64,000 nt of DNA from an uncultured Roseivirga sp. Lineage in GTDB: Bacteria > Bacteroidota > Bacteroidia > Cytophagales > Cyclobacteriaceae. Positions within the stretch are counted from its first letter, which is position 1; each line of letters starts with the position of its first letter. Made by a program: the position numbers and the translations under genes. Shown one piece after another: positions 1 through 9,104 of this stretch. Location: positions 1-64,000 of the forward strand of contig CANLOY010000007.1 of assembly GCA_947493005.1 (NCBI GenBank), in the 5' to 3' direction. The notes under the pieces were generated by a model. It worked only from the letters and a program-made list of their open reading frames with translations, had not been told where the DNA came from and searched no databases.

Positions 1-164
1 TCTATTATAGATTGAGGCTTTTTTTATGATCAAAACTTTTTACGCTCACTCAAATACAATTTAAACCGTTACTAGGGGGATATTCAACCTTGGACATAAA
101 TAACAGAGGTCGATGAAAATAAAACGCTTTCTTTTCGTATCATAAGGAGAAGAAATAATAGAGT

Positions 165-2162
165 ATGCAGTCAATTCTGGTTTTGATAACTTTTGGAAAC
201 CCCACTTTACTTTTTGCATTGTTGGCTCTAGTAATTCCAATTATCGTTCATCTATTCAATCTTAGAAGGGTTAGAAAAGTTGAATTCTCGAATATTGCAT
301 TGCTGAAAAAAATAAAAGAAGAGAGTTCATCTAAAAGAAGACCTGTAGAAATATTGATTCTTATATCAAGAATTTTGGCTGTAGGGTTACTCATTTTAGC
401 TTTTTGTAGACCTATTTATAAGAATCGAAACAATTCAATCGAATTGAAAGATCAAGTATTGGTTTATTTGGATAATTCGGAAAGTCTGTCCGTTAAGACA
501 TCCGATGAGAAAGAAGTATTTGACAAGGCCTATCAAGTAGCAGGTGATATAGTCGAATCATATCCAGATGGAACAATCTTTAGGTTCATTGAAAACTCTT
601 ATTCAAACTCCATCATAACAGAATTTACAAAGGCATCTTTTACGGATAACCTCACGGAAGTAGGTCAGGTTGGCGTTGGGAGGTCATTCGATGAAGTTTT
701 AGAGAGGAAAAATAGGCAAGATTTAAGAGGAGATGTCTATTTGATTTCTGATTTCCAAACAACGGATGGTTTAGGGGATGTGGGAGAAGATAGCTTAAGT
801 CAATATTTTTTGACACCAATATCTGGGGAAGATTATTCTAATGTATTTGTAGATACTGCTTTCTTAAAAAACACCTTTTTGTCCGGAGATGTAACCAATG
901 TCTTAAAAGTAAAGCTCAGAAGAATTAACCAGAGTTTGAATGTAATAAACCTTAAGTTATACTTTGGAGAACAATTATCTGGTACAACACAACTGGACTT
1001 TGAAGGAAGAACCACTGTTGAATATGACTTTATTATTCCTCCTTCTGAAAGTGATTTAAACCAGATTAGAATATCTGTTGATGATACAGGTTTGGCGTTT
1101 GATAATGACTATTATGTTACTGTTAATAGGCTTGAAAAGGTAAGGGTGTTAGAGATTTATGATAGAAATTCACCTTCTTTCGTATCTTCTTTGTTTGAAG
1201 ATAATGAATTGTTCTCTTTTCGAAGAGTTGGAGTAAACTCTCTTGATAATCAGAGTATTGAGTCTTCAGATTTTGTGGTCATAAATGAGGTGGAGTTTTT
1301 TTCGAATCAGCTGGTAAACTCTATTTCCAACTTTTTGAACAATGGGAAAACTGTCTTGTTTATACCTTCAGAGAGTACAGATTTAACAATAGTCTCTAAT
1401 ATTGGTTTGAATATTCTCAATGATACTGGTGAAAGAGTAGGTTTAGATGTTCCAGACTATAGTAATCCATTTTTTGAAGGAGTGTTTGAAGAAAACTCTT
1501 CAAAGCTAGAAATGCCATCAGCAAGTGTATTGTTTAGACTGGTTAATGAGGAATTATCTTATTTAAGTTACAAAAATGGAAGGTCTTTTCTGTCCAAAGC
1601 TCTGAGCAGCGGAAACCTCTTTTTCTTTTCTACAAGCTTCAAACCAGAACAAACCTCATTTACTAATCACGCTATTTTTGTTCCAGTTATGTACAAATTG
1701 GCTTTGGGGAGCAAGGTAGACCTTTCTAATCTCTACTATTATACAGATAGTGAAACGGTTTTCTTTCCATTGGAGAGTCAGAATGATAACAACATCTATG
1801 GCTTAAGGAAAAATGAAGAATATCTTATACCTGACCAAAGACAAGAAGAAGGGAGGCTAATTATGGAAATACCTAAAGACCAAATATCTGCTGGACATTA
1901 TGAAATAGTATTGGACAACGAGACTGTAGGTATGATAGCTTTCAATTTACCTAAAGCTGAATCTAATGTACATCCTGTAGATTATGAATACTTAGAAGGG
2001 CTTACGGAGGCCAGAAATGTGTCATTACTTAATTCGAAAGGCTCAGGTAATGTAGGAGCAGAATTACGAATAGGTATTCAGGGAATACCTTTATGGAAAT
2101 ATGCTTTGTTAGGTGCATTGCTTTTTCTTTTTGTGGAAATAATATTAATCCGATATTTGTAG
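165..2162 (+). CDS. BatA-domain (N-terminal) membrane protein, VWA-like middle region
   Basis: 665 residues. The N-terminus has the two membrane segments typical of the aerotolerance-regulator BatA domain: a first one at about residues 13-31 followed by the motif HLFNLRR and a basic stretch, then a second at about 64-80. A von Willebrand-A-like region with a DNSES motif follows, then a long periplasmic part, and a last membrane segment at about 642-660. BatA-type proteins of Bacteroidota are thought to act in envelope stability; the exact role here is unknown. AAGGAG lies about 14 bases before the ATG, which is rather far. Only one base separates the stop from the next start, so the following genes are probably co-transcribed. 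Confidence 0.8.
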   Translation: MQSILVLITFGNPTLLFALLALVIPIIVHLFNLRRVRKVEFSNIALLKKIKEESSSKRRPVEILILISRILAVGLLILAFCRPIYKNRNNSIELKDQVLVYLDNSESLSVKTSDEKEVFDKAYQVAGDIVESYPDGTIFRFIENSYSNSIITEFTKASFTDNLTEVGQVGVGRSFDEVLERKNRQDLRGDVYLISDFQTTDGLGDVGEDSLSQYFLTPISGEDYSNVFVDTAFLKNTFLSGDVTNVLKVKLRRINQSLNVINLKLYFGEQLSGTTQLDFEGRTTVEYDFIIPPSESDLNQIRISVDDTGLAFDNDYYVTVNRLEKVRVLEIYDRNSPSFVSSLFEDNELFSFRRVGVNSLDNQSIESSDFVVINEVEFFSNQLVNSISNFLNNGKTVLFIPSESTDLTIVSNIGLNILNDTGERVGLDVPDYSNPFFEGVFEENSSKLEMPSASVLFRLVNEELSYLSYKNGRSFLSKALSSGNLFFFSTSFKPEQTSFTNHAIFVPVMYKLALGSKVDLSNLYYYTDSETVFFPLESQNDNNIYGLRKNEEYLIPDQRQEEGRLIMEIPKDQISAGHYEIVLDNETVGMIAFNLPKAESNVHPVDYEYLEGLTEARNVSLLNSKGSGNVGAELRIGIQGIPLWKYALLGALLFLFVEIILIRYL

Positions 2163-2163
2163 C

Positions 2164-3432
2164 ATGGAATTTTTAATCCGTGCTGTGCAGATTCTGCACT
2201 CAGATTCTCCTCTTCACAAATCAACAAAAGACATTTTAATCTCCAATGGGAGAATTGAGAAGATAGCTGACCGAATTGACTTCGTTGGGCAAGTTATCTC
2301 TGCCGATAATCTGAAATGTAGTATAGGCTGGTTTGACATGAGGGCTCATTACTACGATCCTGGGTTGGAATATAAAGAAGATATTGAGTCAGGAGCCAAT
2401 ACTGCACTTGCAGGGGGCTTTACGGATGTTGCAATTCTTCCTAATACTAACCCTGTTGTAAGTTCAAAAAATGCTGTGAGTTACTATCAGAAATTTAACA
2501 GACTTTCTCAGTTAAATTTACATCCCATAGCAGCTCTGACATTGGGCTGTGAAGGTAAGGAACTTACAGAAATGATTGATTTGAATCATGCTGGTGCTGT
2601 GGCCTTTTCTGATGGGCTAAAGCCGGTTTGGCATACTGATATACTCTTAAAGAGTTTGCAATATCTACAGAAGTTCAATGGTTTGCTGATTAATAAGGCA
2701 GAAGATCTTCACTTAACTTCATTTGCTCATATGCATGAAGGAGAAGTTAGTACCCTTATGGGTGTTAAAGGAATGCCTTCACTGTCTGAGTCTTTGATGA
2801 TTCAACGAGATTTGAAGTTGCTGGAGTATTCTGGAGGTAGGCTACATTTTAGTCTTGTTTCTTGTGCTGATAGCGTTGAGTTAATTAGAACGGCAAAGTC
2901 TAAGGGGCTTAATGTAACCTGCGATGTAGGAGTAAACTACTTGAAATATACTGATGACGCTCTTCATGATTACGATACAAATTTAAAAGTAAACCCGCCT
3001 TACAGATTGGAAAGTGATCGTCAAGCACTTATAGAAGGTGTTAAAGATGGAACAATTGATGTTATTGTGAGTGATCATAACCCCCATGACGAAGAAAGTA
3101 AGAAACTGGAGTTTGACTTAGCGGATTTTGGTTCTTCTAATCAACAGGCCTTTTATAGTCTTGCGAGTGATATTTTTAGTGATGAGCTTGATAATCATAT
3201 TGAGTGCTTTACCAAGAAACCTAGAAGTATACTGAACTTAGAGGTACCAGATATTGCAGAAGGTTCTGATGCCTGTATGACCCTTTTTACTCCAAACGGA
3301 AAGTGGTCGTTCGACAAAATAAATAATAAATCAAAGTCTGTTGCTTCACCTCTTTTTAATAAAAACTTAAATGGAAGTGTAGTGGGAGTAATCAATAAAG
3401 GACAACTACACCTGAACAATTATGAAGATTAA
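2164..3432 (+). CDS. Dihydroorotase-like amidohydrolase, probably catalytically defective
   Basis: 422 residues, the normal length of type I dihydroorotase (PyrC), with clear family landmarks: GGFTDVAILPNTNPV, AFSDG, the substrate-binding segment YDTNLKVNPP and the final SDHNPHDE carrying Asp304. Three zinc ligands of active family members are changed. The HxH motif reads R60-A-H62, the HAED histidine is Lys178, and the histidine of the H-x-ST-A motif is Leu231. Asp304 and one HxH histidine remain. This predicts weak or no dihydroorotase activity. It may be a structural or regulatory homologue, as the inactive PyrC-like subunits paired with aspartate carbamoyltransferase are in some proteobacteria. 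It sits between the BatA-type gene and DUF4199 genes, not with other pyrimidine genes. Confidence 0.85.
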   Translation: MEFLIRAVQILHSDSPLHKSTKDILISNGRIEKIADRIDFVGQVISADNLKCSIGWFDMRAHYYDPGLEYKEDIESGANTALAGGFTDVAILPNTNPVVSSKNAVSYYQKFNRLSQLNLHPIAALTLGCEGKELTEMIDLNHAGAVAFSDGLKPVWHTDILLKSLQYLQKFNGLLINKAEDLHLTSFAHMHEGEVSTLMGVKGMPSLSESLMIQRDLKLLEYSGGRLHFSLVSCADSVELIRTAKSKGLNVTCDVGVNYLKYTDDALHDYDTNLKVNPPYRLESDRQALIEGVKDGTIDVIVSDHNPHDEESKKLEFDLADFGSSNQQAFYSLASDIFSDELDNHIECFTKKPRSILNLEVPDIAEGSDACMTLFTPNGKWSFDKINNKSKSVASPLFNKNLNGSVVGVINKGQLHLNNYED

Positions 3433-3949
3433 TCCAGCCATACCTAAACTCTCATTTAAATATGGAGTTGTTGGAGGTATTCTGGCTTTCGTAGCTTTTT
3501 TGGTATTTCATTACATTGGGTTAACACCTGGGAATCTGTTATCATTTATTGCTACACTCATAGTGGTAGGAATGTTCACATTCTTACCAATGAAAGATTT
3601 CAAGTCAAACGTAAATAATGGAGAATTTAGGTTTTATCATGGTATGACTATCGCCTTTATCAGTTATTTGACTATAGCTTCTATTTACGGTATTCTTTTT
3701 TGGGTTTTTATGGAATTGATTGAACCAGACTATTTGGCAACTAAGATATCAATACTGAAAGACAACTTTATAAATCAAAAAGAGCAGCGGATCGAAGAGT
3801 TTGGGTTAGAAGAGTATGAACGTCAATTGAGAGGACTTGATCAGATTACCGTTTCGGCCGAGATCATAAGCGAATTTGCAAAAAGAGTTTTCTTTGGACT
3901 GTTTCTAGCTCCAATCTTTTCTATTGTTTTAAGAACTCGTCAGCGTTAA
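3422..3949 (+). CDS. DUF4199 family membrane protein
   Basis: 175 residues with four predicted membrane segments (about residues 13-30, 38-56, 72-95 and 150-168) and a charged loop between the third and fourth, the layout of the Bacteroidota DUF4199 family. No function is established. The start overlaps the end of the dihydroorotase-like gene by 11 bases, which implies translational coupling. A second member of the same family follows 119 bases downstream, so the two are probably tandem duplicates that have diverged. Confidence 0.75.
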   Translation: MKINPAIPKLSFKYGVVGGILAFVAFLVFHYIGLTPGNLLSFIATLIVVGMFTFLPMKDFKSNVNNGEFRFYHGMTIAFISYLTIASIYGILFWVFMELIEPDYLATKISILKDNFINQKEQRIEEFGLEEYERQLRGLDQITVSAEIISEFAKRVFFGLFLAPIFSIVLRTRQR

Positions 3950-4068
3950 AATATATCGTTGATCCTGTCTATTTGTCGCTCAAGTAAAAAAGGGAGATTG
4001 TTACCTCTAAGTAGGTAAACTTGTAGAAAATAAGTATTTTTCGTTTTATCAACCTTTAATCTAAAATC

Positions 4069-4572
4069 ATGGAAGAAGAAGTTTCGTCAGGAGCAATAGC
4101 CAGAAAATATGGGCTCATATTTGGTCTTGTAAGTGCTATAATATTTGTAGCTACCGCAGCTGGAAGAATAAACTTAGGCTTGGCAGGTACTCCTTTGGCT
4201 TGGGCTGTAGTTATTGGCGCATTTGTTTTGGCGATAAAAGAATTTAAAGCCGAAAATGGTGGAATAATGAGCTTTGGCAAAGGCTTTGGAATTAGTATGC
4301 TCGTAGCTCTCATAGGTGGTATTGTCAGGTCTGTGATTAGCTATGTGTACATCATGGTAGACCCCGAATATCTTGATTTTGCTAAAGAAGCAAGAGAGAA
4401 TATGTCTTTTGGCCCCCCTCAGGATGAAACTCAAGAGGTTCCTCAATGGGTTGAGTTTTTCAGTACTGGAGAATTTGCTGCTATTGCTTCATTTATAGGT
4501 GCTATCTTTGCAGGATTGATTTTTGGTGCGATAGTATCGGCCATTATGAAAAACGAAGCTGAAGAATTTTGA
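4069..4572 (+). CDS. DUF4199 family membrane protein (second copy)
   Basis: 167 residues, again with four membrane segments (about 13-30, 40-56, 72-92 and 130-155). A short loop with an acidic, proline-containing patch (PPQDETQE) lies between the third and fourth. It resembles the preceding DUF4199 gene in topology and length. The sequence ends in EAEEF, and the TGA stop overlaps the TTG start of the glycosyltransferase that follows, so the two are translationally coupled. Bacteroidota often carry DUF4199 genes next to a family-2 glycosyltransferase, and a role with membrane-linked glycosyl transfer is possible but unproven. Confidence 0.75.
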   Translation: MEEEVSSGAIARKYGLIFGLVSAIIFVATAAGRINLGLAGTPLAWAVVIGAFVLAIKEFKAENGGIMSFGKGFGISMLVALIGGIVRSVISYVYIMVDPEYLDFAKEARENMSFGPPQDETQEVPQWVEFFSTGEFAAIASFIGAIFAGLIFGAIVSAIMKNEAEEF

Positions 4573-5531
4573 TACAAATATCCATAGTAATACCACTTTA
4601 TAACGAAGAGGAATCACTACCAGAATTAACTGATTGGATAAGCCGTGTAATGAAAACGCATGGCTTTCTTTATGAAATAATCATGGTTGATGATGGAAGT
4701 AATGATGACTCTTGGTCTGTTATTCAGGGTTTAGCAAAAGAGAATCCCATAAAGGCAATTAGATTCAATAGAAACTATGGGAAATCTGCTGCGCTAAATG
4801 TAGGCTTCAAGCAGACGAAAGGAGAAGTGGTAATAACAATGGATGCTGATTTACAGGATAGCCCTGACGAGATTCCTGAATTATATGAAATGATTAAATC
4901 AGGGAATCATTTAGTTTCTGGCTGGAAGAAGAAACGACATGATCCTCTGATGAAGACCATACCTTCCAAATTATACAATAGAGCAACCAGAGTCTTGTCT
5001 GGAATTAGACTTAACGATTTCAATTGCGGCTTAAAGGCTTATGATAAGAAGTTGGTGAAAACGCTGGATATATACGGAGAGATGCATCGTTATATCCCTG
5101 TTATAGCTAAGCGAAATGGTTTTACTAAGATTACAGAAAAGGTGGTAGAACATAGGGCTCGTAAGTATGGAACTACCAAATTTGGTTTAGAACGTTTCGT
5201 CTATGGCTTTCTGGACCTACTTTCAATTTCATTTGTATCACGCTATAAGAAAAGGCCTATGCACTTTTTTGGTGCTTTAGGTACATTGTCTTTTGTCCTG
5301 GGCTTTGTTTTTGTTCTAGGGATTATCTGGGAAAAGATAAGAGCAATTTATATTCTGAGTACAAAGGACTACAGAGATGTTGTAGATCAGCCTATGTTTT
5401 TTCTGGCTTTGGCTGCAATTATTATAGGTGTTCAGCTTTTTCTGGCTGGTTTCATAGGAGAAATGATGGTTATGAATTCACATAAAAGGAATGACTATAT
5501 TTTTGATGAAACTATCGGTTTAGACCAATGA
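4569..5531 (+). CDS. Polyprenyl-phosphate glycosyltransferase, GT2 family (DPM1/GtrB type)
   Basis: 320 residues. An N-terminal GT-A domain (about residues 1-225) carries the opening SIVIPLYNEEESLPEL, the nucleotide-sugar aspartates VDDGSNDDS and the metal-binding MDADLQDSPDE. Two C-terminal membrane segments (about 232-258 and 272-295) follow. This matches enzymes that load a sugar onto a polyprenyl-phosphate carrier at the inner membrane. The start is TTG: a stop codon lies in frame just upstream and the next ATG would remove the first strand of the fold. It overlaps the preceding gene by four bases and the next gene by four bases. Confidence 0.85.
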   Translation: MIQISIVIPLYNEEESLPELTDWISRVMKTHGFLYEIIMVDDGSNDDSWSVIQGLAKENPIKAIRFNRNYGKSAALNVGFKQTKGEVVITMDADLQDSPDEIPELYEMIKSGNHLVSGWKKKRHDPLMKTIPSKLYNRATRVLSGIRLNDFNCGLKAYDKKLVKTLDIYGEMHRYIPVIAKRNGFTKITEKVVEHRARKYGTTKFGLERFVYGFLDLLSISFVSRYKKRPMHFFGALGTLSFVLGFVFVLGIIWEKIRAIYILSTKDYRDVVDQPMFFLALAAIIIGVQLFLAGFIGEMMVMNSHKRNDYIFDETIGLDQ

Positions 5532-6508
5532 GGCTTTTCTCAGTTATAATTCCAGTTTACAATAGGCCTGATGAAGTAAAGGAGTTGCTCGACTCTTTAA
5601 CGAAGCAATCATATAAGCACTTTGAAGTATTAATCATAGAAGATGGTTCTTCCACTACCTGTAAAGGTGTAGTTGAAACTTTCAAAGGACAGTTCACTAT
5701 AGATTATTTCTTTAAAGAGAATTCTGGTCAGGGCTTTACCAGAAATTTTGGTTTTGAAAAAGCTAATGGTGATTATTTTGTCGTCTTCGATTCTGATTGT
5801 TTGATTCCTTCTCATTATTTCGAAACTGTCAATGAGTTTCTTAACAACAATGAGGTTGATGCATTTGGTGGGCCAGACAAAGCACATGAGTCTTTTACAT
5901 CACTTCAGAAGGCAATCAGTTATTCTATGACTTCTCCCTTTACTACAGGAGGAATCAGAGGTAACAAGGAACATGTAGGAACATTTCATCCTCGAAGTTT
6001 CAATATGGGCATTTCCAGAGAGGTGTTTGAAAGAACAAAAGGATATAGACTCACTCGTATGGGAGAGGATATAGAGTTCAGTATTAGAATAATCAATGAA
6101 AACTTTAAAACTGCTCTTGTACCAAAAGCCTTTGTATATCACAAGAGGAGAACAAGTATAACTCAGTTTTATAAACAGCTTCACTTTTTTGGAAGAGCCA
6201 GAGTTAATGTAAATAGATTTTTCCCTGGAGAACTAAAGGTTGTGCATCTGTTACCGCTTTTCTTTGCTTTAGGGATTTTCGGCTGGCTTAGTACTCCTCT
6301 ATGGAGCATTTCTCTTTTTAAGGTAGGAGGCGTTTTGCTGACTGCTTACTTCTTTCTACTACTACTCCATTCCATTGTGGTACAGAAAAACCTTAAAGTC
6401 GGTTTATTGAGCCTCTGCACGTCATTCGTTCAGCTTTTTGCCTATGGTATGGGAATAATATCAGAGAAGCTGAGACCTAGAGGAAATCAGCCTTTTGCAC
6501 AGAAGTAG
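5528..6508 (+). CDS. Glycosyltransferase, GT2 family
   Basis: 326 residues. The N-terminus SVIIPVYNRPDEVKELLDSL and the metal-binding VVFDSDCLIP mark a GT-A fold of family 2, and a GEDIEFS motif fits the catalytic-base region (ED). Two or three membrane segments lie at about residues 235-290. The acceptor is unknown; lipid- or exopolysaccharide-type glycan assembly is likely from the neighbour. ATG overlaps the previous stop by four bases. The 3' end overlaps the convergent methyltransferase by 22 bases, so the two stops are interleaved. Confidence 0.85.
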   Translation: MRLFSVIIPVYNRPDEVKELLDSLTKQSYKHFEVLIIEDGSSTTCKGVVETFKGQFTIDYFFKENSGQGFTRNFGFEKANGDYFVVFDSDCLIPSHYFETVNEFLNNNEVDAFGGPDKAHESFTSLQKAISYSMTSPFTTGGIRGNKEHVGTFHPRSFNMGISREVFERTKGYRLTRMGEDIEFSIRIINENFKTALVPKAFVYHKRRTSITQFYKQLHFFGRARVNVNRFFPGELKVVHLLPLFFALGIFGWLSTPLWSISLFKVGGVLLTAYFFLLLLHSIVVQKNLKVGLLSLCTSFVQLFAYGMGIISEKLRPRGNQPFAQK

Positions 6509-7254
6509 ATAATTTCATTAGCCGGCAGGCGATACCTTTCTATAACCGAGTCAGGCAAATCCATTACAAACCTATCTTCAGTTACCTGAAAGCCAGCTTT
6601 TTCTAACCGTTTTCCATAATCCAGACCATATAAACGCACATGGTCTGATTGCCAGTATAAACGTTCTCTTTCTTTAGGATCGGTAATCGAAGGGTCTTCC
6701 AGAGTCACTTCATTGCTATAATCTTGTGGCGATTGAATAATAGCCCAACCTCCAGGTTTAAGTACTCTATTGATTTCACTCATGGCTTTGATATCATCGT
6801 CCACATGCTCCATTACATGATTGCAAAAAACAACATCAAAAGAATTGTCTTCAAAAGGAATTTCATGTACATCCATTTTAACATCGGCCAATGGAGATTC
6901 TAAATCTGCCGATGTATAATCAATGTTGGGCATTGATTTGAAAATCTTAATAAAACAAAGCTCAGGAGCAATGTGCAATAATTTCAAATCTGCTTGAAAG
7001 AAGTTAGTTTTCTCTTTTAAGTAAAGCCACATTAATCGATGCCTCTCCAATGAAAGAGAGTCTGGGCATAGTGCATTGGGACGAGGGTTCAATCTACCAT
7101 AAGGCAGGAATTTACGATATGAAATTTCACAAATTGGACACTCAACTTTGTTTCCCCTCATGAATAAGCTAATAAACCTTAGTCCATAGTGACTGAAGTA
7201 CTGTAAATACTTTCGAGGAACATGCCTAAGCATGAAACTTATTAGCTTCTTCAT
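6487..7254 (-). CDS. Class I SAM-dependent methyltransferase with N-terminal Cys motif
   Basis: 255 residues. A cysteine pair CPIC (C39 and C42) and a further cysteine near residue 70 suggest a small N-terminal zinc-binding element. It is followed by a Methyltransf_11-type Rossmann domain: LLHIAPE in motif I position, the acidic SADLESPLADVKMDV, IPFEDNSFDVVFCNHVMEH, and the post-motif VLKPGG. The substrate is not evident; the neighbouring glycosyltransferases make a sugar or lipid-linked glycan plausible. It is convergent with, and overlaps, the upstream GT2 gene by 22 bases. Confidence 0.8.
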   Translation of the reverse strand: MKKLISFMLRHVPRKYLQYFSHYGLRFISLFMRGNKVECPICEISYRKFLPYGRLNPRPNALCPDSLSLERHRLMWLYLKEKTNFFQADLKLLHIAPELCFIKIFKSMPNIDYTSADLESPLADVKMDVHEIPFEDNSFDVVFCNHVMEHVDDDIKAMSEINRVLKPGGWAIIQSPQDYSNEVTLEDPSITDPKERERLYWQSDHVRLYGLDYGKRLEKAGFQVTEDRFVMDLPDSVIERYRLPANEIIYFCAKG

Positions 7255-7596
7255 TGTAGAAATTTGGACAAAGATAGAAATCCCTCTCTATTTGTAAGTA
7301 ACCACCTAAATTATGATTAGCCTTATGGTAAGGGCTATTTGCCGTTCTTATAATTCGGTTTTTTGAATTAAACGTTATGGTTGGTTGAAACATCTAAGTA
7401 AATAGCTTTTCCCCGACTGGAATTAAAACATTTGCTTCTGGTTGCAGTTAACAGATTGGACTCTTGAAAAATGCCAATAAGAGTATCTTTTTCAATTATT
7501 CCAGAGGCTGTAAACTTTTTTAGATGGAGAGAAAGAGAATTTTATATAGTATAATTTCGCATAGTATTTAAAGGAATTAAGGTTAATCAAAACATC
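7255..7596. other. Intergenic region between divergent methyltransferase and export operon
   Basis: 342 bases without a credible gene; the open frame on the minus strand here is low-complexity and runs into the adaptor gene. The region must hold promoters for both neighbours. TAATTTCG at 7552-7559 is one base off the Bacteroidota -7 box TAnnTTTG and lies 38 bases before the adaptor ATG, but I see no TTTG at the expected -33 distance. An imperfect hairpin (AGCCTTA-TGG-TAAGGGCT) lies around 7318-7336. Nothing else stands out. Confidence 0.4.
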
Positions 7597-9096
7597 ATGA
7601 GAAACAAGTTGATCATATTTGGTATAGTAATAGTCGCTTTGATTGTTGCTGCCGTAAAGTTCATGAACCCCTCTAAGGGCGAAGAAGGACCAGCACTTTT
7701 CGCGACTGCTGAAAGAGGAGACTTTACAGTGGAAGTGACTACCACGGGAGAATTGTCGGCAGAAAGGTCGACAAAAATTATGGGTCCAGTTAATGCCCGA
7801 GATTTTGGTATTAGACAAATAACAATTCAAAGACTAGTGGAAGAAGGAACTCAAGTGAGTGAGGGTGAGTTTGTAGCTCAACTTGACCCAGGAGAGTTGT
7901 ATGATAAAATTCAATCAGAAAAAGATAGGTTGGAGGCCGAAGTGGCTGAATACGATAATGCCAAAATTGATACGGCACTAACGCTTAGTGGCGAAAGAGA
8001 TAAGCTGATTAACCTTGATTACAACATCGAGGAGAAAAAGCTTCAAATAGAGCAATCTCAATATGAACCACCTGCAACTATTAAAAAGTATGAGAATGAG
8101 CTAGAGAAGCTTAAGAGAGATAAACGAAGGGCGATAGAAAACTATGGCTTACGAATTGAGCAGGCTAAAGCTAAACTCATTGAAGCTACTGCAGACTTAA
8201 GAAGAGTTCAGGATAGATATAATAGAATGCAGCGCCTTATTAATGACTTTACTATACTGGCACCTCAGGATGGTATGGTGATTTACACCAAAGGAGGCTT
8301 TGGAGGCGATAGAATCGTTGAAGGTTCACAGATCAATGTTTGGTCTCCTGAAGTTGCTGAATTGCCAGACCTTTCCAGTATGATTTCTACAACCTTTATA
8401 AATGAGGTAGATATTAGAAAGGTAAAGCCAGGGCAAAATGTTGAAATTGGTTTGGATGCTTTTCCTGAAAAACAATTGACAGGTGACGTTATCAGAGTTG
8501 CTCGAGTAGGTCAGCAAAACCCTAATTCAGATGCAAAAGTGTTTGAGGTTGTAGTAAGACTCAACGAGAGAGACAGAGATTTAAGACCGGCTATGACTAC
8601 TAGCAACATCATTATTACTGAAAAACTGGAAGATGTGGTTTCTATTCCGTTAGAGTGTCTGCAAGTTTATAATGACTCTATTAATTATGTAGCAAAAAAG
8701 GGTGGTACTCTTCAGGAAGTGAAGGTAGGTAAGACAAATAGTAATGAAGCTGTTATTGAAATGGGAGTTGAAGAAGGAGATGTGCTGTACATGTCTATTC
8801 CTGACAATCTTGAAGGTAGAGAGCCTAAACTTATTCCTGAATTGGATGGTACGAGAATGCAAAAGTATGAGGAAGCTGGTCCAGCTCAGGAAGAAGAGGA
8901 GTGGTTAGATCAGAATGGAAACCCAATGTCTCCAGAGATGATTCAAAGAATGAAGCAATTCGGTATCAATTCTCCAGCAGAAATGAAAGAAAGAATGAAG
9001 CAATTCAGACGTGGTGGCGGTCAGAGAGGTGGACAAAGAGGCGGCCAGCGTGGTGGTGCGGCTACTACAACAAAGTCTGGACAGCCTAGTAAATAA
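7597..9096 (+). CDS. HlyD/RND-type periplasmic adaptor (membrane fusion) protein
   Basis: 499 residues. An N-terminal membrane anchor (about residues 4-23) is followed by a lipoyl/barrel-sandwich half, a long coiled coil (about 105-215, rich in E/K/R/L), the second half (ILAPQDGMVIY) and beta-barrel domains. This is the adaptor of a tripartite exporter, bridging the inner-membrane permease and TolC. The C-terminal tail is unusual: after a Gln/Met-rich segment it has a Gly-Arg run made of GGQR repeats (about residues 468-483). The permease starts eight bases downstream and TolC follows, so the three form one operon. No ATP-binding-cassette gene is included. Confidence 0.88.
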   Translation: MRNKLIIFGIVIVALIVAAVKFMNPSKGEEGPALFATAERGDFTVEVTTTGELSAERSTKIMGPVNARDFGIRQITIQRLVEEGTQVSEGEFVAQLDPGELYDKIQSEKDRLEAEVAEYDNAKIDTALTLSGERDKLINLDYNIEEKKLQIEQSQYEPPATIKKYENELEKLKRDKRRAIENYGLRIEQAKAKLIEATADLRRVQDRYNRMQRLINDFTILAPQDGMVIYTKGGFGGDRIVEGSQINVWSPEVAELPDLSSMISTTFINEVDIRKVKPGQNVEIGLDAFPEKQLTGDVIRVARVGQQNPNSDAKVFEVVVRLNERDRDLRPAMTTSNIIITEKLEDVVSIPLECLQVYNDSINYVAKKGGTLQEVKVGKTNSNEAVIEMGVEEGDVLYMSIPDNLEGREPKLIPELDGTRMQKYEEAGPAQEEEEWLDQNGNPMSPEMIQRMKQFGINSPAEMKERMKQFRRGGGQRGGQRGGQRGGAATTTKSGQPSK

Positions 9097-9104
9097 GCTC
9101 GTTT

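Noticed and set aside
113-145. Ten-codon frame MKIKRFLFVS just before the BatA-type gene, a possible leader peptide
   Set aside because: No ribosome site, hairpin pair or amino-acid bias to support attenuation; the length is expected by chance in AT-rich DNA.
1-164. Tail of an upstream gene at the window start
   Set aside because: TAG and TGA stops occur in the first 15 bases in different frames, but too little sequence is present to tell whether any belongs to a real gene.
7492-7830. 112-codon minus-strand frame across the adaptor start
   Set aside because: Overlaps the adaptor N-terminus antisense, with no family features; a shadow frame.
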